Origin: Capronia americana
Taxonomy: Eukaryota > Ascomycota > Eurotiomycetes > Chaetothyriales > Herpotrichiellaceae
Direction: 5' to 3'
Assembly: GCA_016110215.1 (NCBI GenBank)
Contig: JADWQD010000008.1
Span: forward strand, 744,001 to 808,000
Length of the DNA: 64,000 bases
The notes beneath the pieces were generated by a model. The model was not told where the DNA came from and ran no database searches. It saw only the letters and a program-made list of their open reading frames with translations. Below, one piece after another: positions 56,435 through 64,000 of the stretch. The translations under genes and the position numbers were made by a program. Position 1 is the stretch's first letter, and each line of letters begins with the position of its first letter.

Positions 56435-56968
56435 GATTCACGACACGTTCCGAAACAGTCACTAGGAGGTGTTCTTGCGAGGCAGAAAAAAATTAATGGA
56501 AGGAGGAGACGCTGAGAGCTCATGTCCATCCGTGAAACTAAAGTGATCAGGACACAATGAGGCCATGGTTCGCATTGGTTTCATGTGAAGGCGTCTGGGC
56601 AAGCCACTGTCGCCTTGCAGCACGAAAAGGCCCTGTAGATGCAGTTGATTAACCGGATGCAGCACCGGGGAGGCGGTGTTGGATGTGAGGCTGAGTCGAA
56701 GAAGGCGTCTGTCGTATTTCAGCCGAATGAGATCGAGAGGAGGCCTGAGCCTTGAATGATCGTTTCCAGCGCACTTAGAATCCCGCTGGGAGACTCGACC
56801 TTTTCCCAACAACAACAGCGAAGGAGAAAACTCGAGTCAAATTGATGCTCAAGACAATCATCGTCCACTTTGACTTGCCTCACTGGATGCTCACCGGGGG
56901 CGCTTTACCCCGAATCTGAGCCAAGACGCTACAGTACTTGGTCGTTCCAACCCCGCCAGCTTTGGGGC
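56435..56968. promoter_or_regulatory. Divergent promoter region between NACHT and SNF2 genes
   Basis: 534 bp separating divergent starts at 56434 and 56969. No specific operator recognised. The arrangement makes shared control possible. Confidence 0.45.
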
Positions 56969-59900
56969 ATGGCTTCAATTCAGCACCTGCTCAACAACGA
57001 CTTGGGGGACTTGGGGGACTTGGTCGTAGATCCAGACTTTACGCATGACTTCGGCGATGCGACGCCACCATTTTTGACAAATCCATGGGATTGGGACGCG
57101 AGTGATTGGAGGTACCGCATACATTTGTGTTGATGTGATGAACTCGGAGTCGTTTCGCTGACAACAACCCAGTGGTGAACTGAACCTCCAATGGGATAGT
57201 CTCTGTCACGGATTGTTCGTGGCTGGGAGCGAACAAGAGCCAGAATGGTCGCCCGATCAATTGGCAGAGGCCACTACACAATCTTGGGATGCGGATAATA
57301 TACCTTTCGGTCATGATGCACTCACTCCTTCAACCACTGTCTTGGGGGACTCTTCGCAGGAGCCGAGCCCTGCTCCTCAAGTCTGTTTCGGGATGGTACG
57401 CCCTATCCACAAGGTTCCTCAGAGGCTCTAACATCAGCCTAACATCATCCAGATTTATCGGACTGCTGCCCGTCTCTCGGGTGAAATGTCACACCTTGAC
57501 ACCAAATTGCACTCCCCCGATGCTCGTCGCAATGACAATAGCTACATATTCACTGTTGGGCGTACAGCAACCCATCTTGCTCTCTTCTTTGTCGATGGCA
57601 CGGAATTTGGCATCCTTAACGCGCAAATCTCCAAGGCGTTGCTCCAGGTTCTGGCCTTGCCTTCGATCGAAATTGACGTGTTCGCAGACGTTTTGACGGT
57701 GGGTGACACGATACGAAGAGCCCAAAAAGCCAGCGAAGCCACAATACGGGTGAATATGAACATATACGGATCTCCCGATGTCCGCCATAGTCTCGAGACC
57801 ATATTGTCTCAACATAAAATCTGGCTCCAACATCCTGAGCACAAATGGACTGAGTCAACGTACGACAATCCGCACGTCATAACATTCCCGGGAGTGGTCT
57901 TATCGGATGCTACCGTTATCAAGCCAACTTCGGAAGAGGAGGTGGTCCTTGACGAACCCCAAAGGTTCCAGCAAGCCATCTCTGAAGTCTATGCTTCTCT
58001 TAAGCGAGATTCCCATCTCAAGTCGGTTGAAGCCGACCCTGGCCTTAGAACTCCTTTATTGTTGTAAGTACGCCAAATTCTCGATCACAGTGGATGACCA
58101 TTGATTCTTGGACTGCCCGGGGCAAGCATTAAATGAAGCACGGAAAGCTGATCCAGGTCGTGCAGGCATCAAAAAACTGCTCTCGACTTTATGCTCCAGA
58201 GGGAGATGGGCCCCATAACACCAGAATTCTCTCTGTGGGAACCGGATGATGCGGACGGTGGAGAGGGGTTTGTAACCTGTAGATCTACCCCTGTCTCTTT
58301 TCTGACCTGATGGCTCCAGGTTCTCACATGTCATTACGAAAGCGAAATCTCGACTCAAGCCTTCGGAAACCGGAGGTGGAATTCTAGCCGATGAGATGGG
58401 CATGGGAAAATCGCTTTCGATCCTTGCGCTGGTCACGAAGACCCTAGACGCCGCACAAGCATGGCAGCAAGGCAGTGACGATGATTTGACAGGTCTCGGC
58501 ACTGAAAGAAGTTCGGAACTCACACGGTCGCGCGCAACGTTGGTTCTTGTCCCGTCAGCATGTATGTTCGGCTCGCATTATGCCATCTCTTTCGCGGACA
58601 TTCAACTAATAAGCACACTAGTGCTGCTGCAAGAATGGCAAACAGAGATCCGAAAGCAAGTGCAAGTCAAAGTGGAAAAGACTCCTTCATGCTGACTGGA
58701 CTGTAGACATGTCCAGGAGGACCTCAAAGTCAGAGTGTACCACGGCAGGAACAGAGATCGAGATGTTCTTCACATCCCGGGGGCGGACATTGTGCTGTCA
58801 ACCTACCAGACTATCGCGATCGAGTCCCAAGTGGCAACCCCTCATACCCGCAGTCCTCTTCTCGACTTTGCTTGGTTTAGGATTGTCTTAGACGAAGGTG
58901 AGATAACCTAGTTCTATCTATCATCCAACAATGCCTGATCATACAGCACACTTCATTCGTCGGCGGACCACGACATTCTATGAAACAGTGTCAAGGCTGC
59001 AGGGAAAGTCACGTTGGTGTCTCAGCGGGACCCCCATTCAGAACACACTAGATGACATTGGAAGTTTATTCGCCTTCATTCGAGCCGATCCATTCGATAA
59101 GATTGCCGTGTTTCGTCACTTCATCGCTCGGCCGTTCGACCATGGCCGGAATCGAAAAACTGCTTCCCGACGATTGTCTCAACTGATTGATTCGACCTGC
59201 CTAAGACGCGGCAGAGGGGTGCTACACCTCCCTTCTCAAGACGAACAGGTCCGTGAAGTGGAATTTTCCAGCGCGGAAAGAGCCCAATACCAACGAACTA
59301 AGACACAAATGTCACGCCTCCTGGAAAATCAGGGCAATTCTGATTCGAGACGCAACACATTCGGTCAGTTCCACGTACAGCTGCAACTGCGTATCCTCTG
59401 CAACCATGGTACTTTCCAAGACCCCTACTCTTGGAGGTATCGAGATCTTCAGAGCGAACGGGAGGATTTGTATTACCAGAGGTCTGGGCAAGGAAGCAAA
59501 GAAGTCAAATGCTCTTTGTGCATGCAGTCAATGCCTTACCTGAGCACCAACCAAGTATACAGGACAATCACGGGAGATTGCGCCCACGTCCTATGCGACG
59601 AATGCTTGGATTTGCGATTGGAGGGTATTCCCAGGCCCAGCCACAAGACGTCATCTCAATGTCCTATCTGCAAGCCATTTTACAGTGGCGTGCCGACTCC
59701 CGACAGCGACACAGTAAGCAGTCGAGGTGGCAGACACGAACATTTTGCGCCCACCGGTCAATCGGCCAAAATGAACGCACTGGTCGAAGACCTGCGCTTC
59801 CACCTGCAGGACACGAAGAGGTAAGTCCTTTAGTGGTCGATTGGAGGCTACTGGCTAATCTGTTAGTATTGTGTTTTCATGTTGGACCAAGACCCTCGAC

Positions 59901-60379
59901 CTGATCGCGCAGCATTTGCAGAAGAATAACATCAAATGTGGACGGATTGACGGAGAGAGTCCCGTGTCCGGCAGAAAAGCTACACTGAACGAATTTGAGA
60001 CTTCACAAGACGTCCGTGTCCTGATCATGACCACCGGGACAGGTGCTTTTGGGTAGGCGTCGTATCACATTCCCGGACGGAAAGACCCCTGGTGCTAATG
60101 CATGGCAGCTTGAATCTTGCGGCCGCGAATCGGATCTTCATCGTAGAACCCCAGTGGAATCCAAGCATTGAGAATCAGGCGATCGCTAGGGCCCTGCGAT
60201 ACGGGCAGCAGAACCACGTTCAGGTCATTCGCTATGTCGTCAAGGATACTGTAGAGATGGTAGGTGATTGCTGTCCACAATGAATGTGCCGTTTGGCTAA
60301 CCATGCAAAGTCGATGCGAAATCAACAACAGCGGAAAATCGAAATGGCAGCTTTGGCGGATATGGCATCGAACAAGTAG
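56969..60379 (+). CDS. SNF2-family helicase with embedded RING finger (Rad5/Rad16-like)
   Basis: Eleven exons: 56969-57111, 57173-57395, 57453-58063, 58166-58267, 58320-58561, 58622-58655, 58707-58897, 58947-59820, 59867-60052, 60109-60259 and 60311-60379. Total exactly 942 codons (941 aa). Motif I GGGILADEMGMGKS lies at about 378-391. DEAH is formed across the exon 7/8 junction (about 516). Motif III is SGTPIQN. A C3HC4 RING sits between the helicase lobes at about 704-755 (CSLC, CAHVLCDEC, CPIC). Motifs V-VI are GAFGLNLAAANR and QAIARALRYGQ. Such proteins remodel chromatin or act in DNA repair and as ubiquitin ligases. No HIRAN domain was recognised. The sixth intron appears to use a GC donor. 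Close to orphan copies seen in accessory fungal regions. Confidence 0.85.
58656..58706 (+). other. Candidate GC-AG intron in the SNF2 gene
   Basis: Donor GCAAGT, acceptor CTGTAG, 51 nt, with GCTGACT near the 3' end as branch site. Removal gives EIRKHVQEDLKVRVYHG, which fits the family. The competing GT-AG choice (GTGCAA at 58660, acceptor at 58715) also keeps frame but gives RKQEDLK and loses HV. Confidence 0.6.
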
Positions 60380-60829
60380 AGATGCTATCACCCGACGCTG
60401 TAGGATACAACTCTCGCTCTTGTAGACAGACACCCGTCTGATAAAGGAACGCGGCCTCGCAGAAGGATTTCCTGCCTACATGAGAAACCTGCCTTGGATG
60501 AGACACCGAACGGTCGACGCCTCGAAAGTCTATCTCTACACTACTTCAAAAATCGGCCTCTATCCGTCTAGTCACAAATTCGACAGCGATATTCCTGAGC
60601 TGTCACCTGTCATCATAATGACTCGTTCGCTGGGATGGTCATGCATCTTACATTGGGATTCTTACCTCAGAGTATTTCGGGGCATCCTGGTGACGCTTTT
60701 GTGAGCGGAAACATTTCAATGCGGCAAGGGTTATCGAAGATCACAAATCCTATATCTATCAAAGTCTATCCACGCTGTCTTTGTCCAAAAATATCAGCAT
60801 GCACATTGAAGTCTGAAACTGCTCTCTAT
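60380..60829. other. Convergent intergenic region
   Basis: 450 bp between the SNF2 and P450 3' ends; no gene seen. Confidence 0.5.
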
Positions 60830-62795
60830 CTAATCGTATTGCTCCAAAATTGGGAGAGCTTCCTGATATTCTTTCTCAATGACGGCCGCATGTTGGGGAG
60901 ACCGAGGTCGGATGACTACTCGGAACGGGTTCGCAACTCTCACCGCGCCTCCATGGAATGCTGAGTTCTTGCCATTGATCGAGAACGGCGTCGTGTCGGG
61001 AGGCATAGGTTTGCCAGTTACCGGGTCGGTAGTCGGTTCGATGTCGAACGCCCACAGAACCTTGGATACCGCTCGCCACAAATTCCGTTCCGCGAGGTGC
61101 ATGCCAGGACAGATCCGTCTTCCACCTCCATAACCTGAGTCAAGCCCGTTAGCGCCGCGACCTGACAGTAGGTCGCAGGAGGTTTCGTCTTACCGTAATG
61201 ATCTCGGTTCTGCCAATCTGCATTCCCTTGATAGTGATCTGCTAGCTTGATCCGGCCCTCGAACCTGCATTCTCCTGTTAGTCACTTGTTCCCGGACGGG
61301 CCAAGAGGATGATATGACTCTGACCTTTCCGGCATGAATTCATCTGGCTTCTCGTAATACTCTTCGTCCATATGTAGTTGCCTTGTTAGGCCATTAGCAA
61401 AAGCGGTTATTGTACGTAGGCAAACCGGACTGACCAGGTATTTTGGATCGTCCAGGCACCCTTGGGTAGCTTGTAGCCTTTGTACGTATCATCCTCTCGA
61501 ACGACATGAGGCGTACCCATCACGGTGACCGCCCTCCAGCGGATGGTCTCCTTCTGGATCTGCGCTATGTAGGGGATCGAGTCGTAATCGCTCCACTGAG
61601 GTGTCCGATCTGGGCCTACAGCGGCATCGAGCTGCTCATGAGCTCGTTTCAGGACATCCGGGTTACATGCCATAGCCATGATCATTGAAATCAGGGTCGA
61701 CGAGGTGGTATCAGCACCACCCTCCAGGATCTCGCCACCCAGGAATTGTAACGAGTGCAATCCCCACCGCCAGGATCCCAGTAATCCTTGACCTTTCCGC
61801 TCATTCTCGCCGAGGAACTTGTCGAACAAGGAGCCGGTCCTACGGCCATCTTTTCGTCGAGCCTGATACTCATCCCATAATTTGCCAAAAATGGCATCTA
61901 GTCTTTGGCCGTGCGTGATTGCCCGACGCTTCCAGTACGCAAATCGTGCAGGGACATGCTTGAGGAAGGTGAATGGGAACTGGTCGATGGGCGGCGTGGC
62001 TCCTAGCTCTGCGTTCTCGGCGATATATCCCATTGCCGTAACGACGTCCTGACATAGGGGGTCTTCGTATGATTTGGGTCGTTTGCCATAGGTGAGGGCC
62101 CCTGTCACCGCTGCTGCATACCGCTTCATTAACTTGTAGAAGTTCTCCGGATCGTCGAGCAAAGTCTTGACCAGGGCAACGGCTCTAAGAAGGGTGATTA
62201 TATGTCAACAAAGTCCTTTTGTGCGAATAACTTTCACCTTGGCTAACTCACTCTGCATTCTGAAAGGTACTATGAACTGTGTCACACTGCTGCGGCGAGA
62301 AATGATGTGATATCAATTTTCGTCGGTCTCGCCAGGAGTCTCCCATAGACTGGAACGCCGCATGATGATTATCGGTCAAAAGTTTGAAGACGTAGCTTTT
62401 CGGTCGGTCGGAATAGTTGTGAGATCTTTTCTCCCACAGATCGCGAATCGCCTCTCGTTTGTTGAGCACAATGACGGTGTCACCTCCAAGCTTGATTGAG
62501 TAGATTGGACCATATTGCCTGTACCATTCCCCGAGTCTGTTGGGTATCGGTCAGAGACACACATTCACTTTCACTTTGCCAGACTCCCTGGGCCCCTGGC
62601 TCCTGGTGGATACACGTTGGGGACTTACTGCCACTCTACATCTCGTGCCGGCATTTGTAACATATTCCCGAAGATAGGTACTGTTGGCGGGCCTGGTGGA
62701 AGACCCCGTTCACGTTTGCCAGTCTGTAGCAAGTGATAGACAAAGTAGCAGAAAAGACATCCCAAGAACGGCCAGAGCACCATGCTGAAACCCAT
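60830..62795 (-). CDS. Cytochrome P450 monooxygenase
   Basis: Six exons on the minus strand: 62795-62629, 62536-62252, 62184-61435, 61381-61325, 61264-61194 and 61134-60830. Total exactly 545 codons (544 aa). An N-terminal anchor ([14 protein letters not shown]) precedes the Pro hinge [14 protein letters not shown]. The I-helix oxygen-binding site is GGADTTSS. The K-helix ExxR lies in KETIRWR, and PERF in EFMPERF is formed across an intron. The heme loop [10 protein letters not shown] follows the last intron. Class II microsomal P450s receive electrons from CPR and hydroxylate or oxidise small molecules. The profile resembles fungal E-class group I (O-methylsterigmatocystin-reductase-like) enzymes; the substrate is unknown. 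It is divergent from a transporter. Met 62783 is an alternative start. Confidence 0.92.
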
Positions 62796-63595
62796 CTTGG
62801 AGGCGTTCGAGAATTCTCAGGCTCTGGCGGGTTGGAAGAGATGTAATTCTCAACAAGATAACTTAAAAAATCAGGGTTTGTCTATGCACAAGCCGATTCG
62901 TGTCAGCAAGTTAGTGAACGTGAGTAGATCATGTACTATGGGCGACCCCGTACTGGGCACCGAAAACCCGTCTGATTTCGAGAAGCGGCGGAGTGCACTA
63001 CAAGTCAAATTTGCATATCTGATTGCCTATCCGGACTACAGCTCACCGACACAGATACGGAGCGTCGATGCTTGAAGTGGACCATGTCCTTGTCCGGCAT
63101 GGTGGACGAGGGTATGAACGTTGTATCATTGACCCAGGGATCTGGACGGCAAAGTTGAAAACAGTATGCCTGCTCGGCAGGTGGCGTTCGTTGTACATTC
63201 CTCGAACTACTGACCCCTCCATCATAAAGGTGGCCATCAGGCTGCAATCAAGTTGCCGCCGCCTCCTGCTTCGCTAAGAGATTCGCGGTGCTGAAAAGAC
63301 CGGAACTTACGAGCCCAGATGTGTACCAGGGATGACTCGATATCCACTGTCCTAGTAGGGGGTCCGGTGAGTTGGTCGTAGCCGAGGGGCCGGTTTGCCG
63401 TTGGTCTTCTTCCGGCTTACCGTGGTGGACCTGGAGAACATATGAGTACTCGCCTGACTGACTCCACCTGCACTCGAGTTCGTTAATCTCTGTTTGTCGT
63501 TGGACGGAGAGCTGGTTTCTTTTTGATTGAGGTGGAGAACTTCACAATTCCATGTTTTCCTAGTGAAAATCAACGTTATCAACAAGTCTATCAAC
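62796..63595. promoter_or_regulatory. Divergent P450-transporter intergenic region
   Basis: 800 bp between divergent starts; it must hold both promoters. No recognised factor site and no gene. Confidence 0.5.
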
Positions 63596-64000
63596 ATGGC
63601 CATCGGAGGTGCAATCCACGCGAACCTCCCATGGTTTCAATGGTTCGGCGTCCTCACAGCCTGTCTTGGTTCAGTAGCCTATGGTTATGCCGTCTGTGTC
63701 ATTGGAACTTCTCTAGGTGAGAGCTCCTAATAGACCGGTCCACAGTCACACAGGCGCTTATTCCTGATGTCCGTGTCTTCAGGCCAACCTTCTTTCCTAT
63801 CCTACATGAAGCTGGATACCTCCACCAATGCCACCCAACAGATTGGCATGATAAACAGTAGGTCACGACTATGTTCGCATGTTTGACATTGGCTCAGAGG
63901 TTCTGCGCTGCAGGTCTCTTCCAAACCGGCGGCTTTGTCGGTACGCTCAGTCTCCCTGTTTTCGCCGACAGATATGGACGCAAATGGGGACTCTTTCTGG
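63596..64000 (+). CDS. Sugar-type MFS transporter, 5' part (right-truncated)
   Basis: Three exons visible: 63596-63716, 63783-63857 and 63914 onward to the edge. Introns are 66 nt (GTGAGA...TTCAG) and 56 nt (GTAGGT...TGCAG). The first membrane segment is in WFGVLTACLGSVAYGYAVCV. After the second splice comes GLFQTGGFVGTLSLPVFADRYGRKWG, the TM2 region ending in the DRYGRK loop that defines the MFS, in the form seen in fungal sugar/quinate-type porters. The rest lies beyond the window. Substrate cannot be inferred. Its head-to-head pairing with a P450 suggests catabolic or secondary metabolism. Confidence 0.85.

Noticed and set aside
1..64000. CRISPR arrays, insertion sequences and bacterial-type operons
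   Set aside because: Spliced genes and fungal families throughout; no direct-repeat/spacer pattern or transposase found.

Overview
This window is nuclear DNA of a filamentous ascomycete (Pezizomycotina). The evidence is many short GT-AG introns of about 46-80 nt, the protein families present (fungal Tom6, tricalbin, Hos2-type deacetylase, cnxG-type molybdopterin synthase subunit, HET and NACHT proteins), and gene-sized blocks separated by 0.2-6 kb of non-coding DNA. I cannot resolve the species. No rRNA, tRNA, CRISPR array or intact transposon was recognised. Exon joins were worked out by hand and accepted when donor, acceptor, reading phase and family motifs agreed. All complete multi-exon models close to an exact multiple of three.

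Region 1 (1-42 kb) holds conserved housekeeping genes. In order: 3' part of a flavin monooxygenase (+), Tom6 (+), an MFS transporter (-), a four-TM MARVEL-like protein (+), a SAM methyltransferase (+), a Hos2/HDAC3-type deacetylase (-) head-to-head with an ING/PHD protein (+), a 1,499-aa tricalbin (+), UTP-glucose-1-phosphate uridylyltransferase (+), the molybdopterin synthase small subunit (+), a GFA/CENP-V-like zinc protein (-), the RNA polymerase III subunit RPC34 (-) head-to-head with the Hsp70/Hsp90 co-chaperone Sti1 (+), a Kha1-like K+/H+ antiporter (-), a secreted NTF2-like protein (-) and a PHD-finger protein (-).

Region 2 (41.7-48.0 kb) is a 6.3-kb gene-poor stretch with degenerate repeats. 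It includes a 164-bp imperfect hairpin and several copies of a short motif related to its arms. It separates the core block from an accessory block.

Region 3 (48-64 kb) looks like an accessory self/non-self recognition island. A HET-ankyrin-ZZ protein (+) converges on a STAND/NACHT protein (-) whose C-terminus carries four C2H2 zinc fingers. The NACHT gene is divergent from an 11-exon SNF2/RING (Rad5-like) helicase (+). The helicase converges on a cytochrome P450 (-), which is divergent from a sugar-type MFS transporter (+) running off the right edge. The NACHT-zinc-finger and HET-ankyrin-ZZ pair is the most interesting content. Most of its domain structure, including the Walker A codon, the DEAH box of the neighbouring helicase and the ZZ finger, only becomes visible after splicing.
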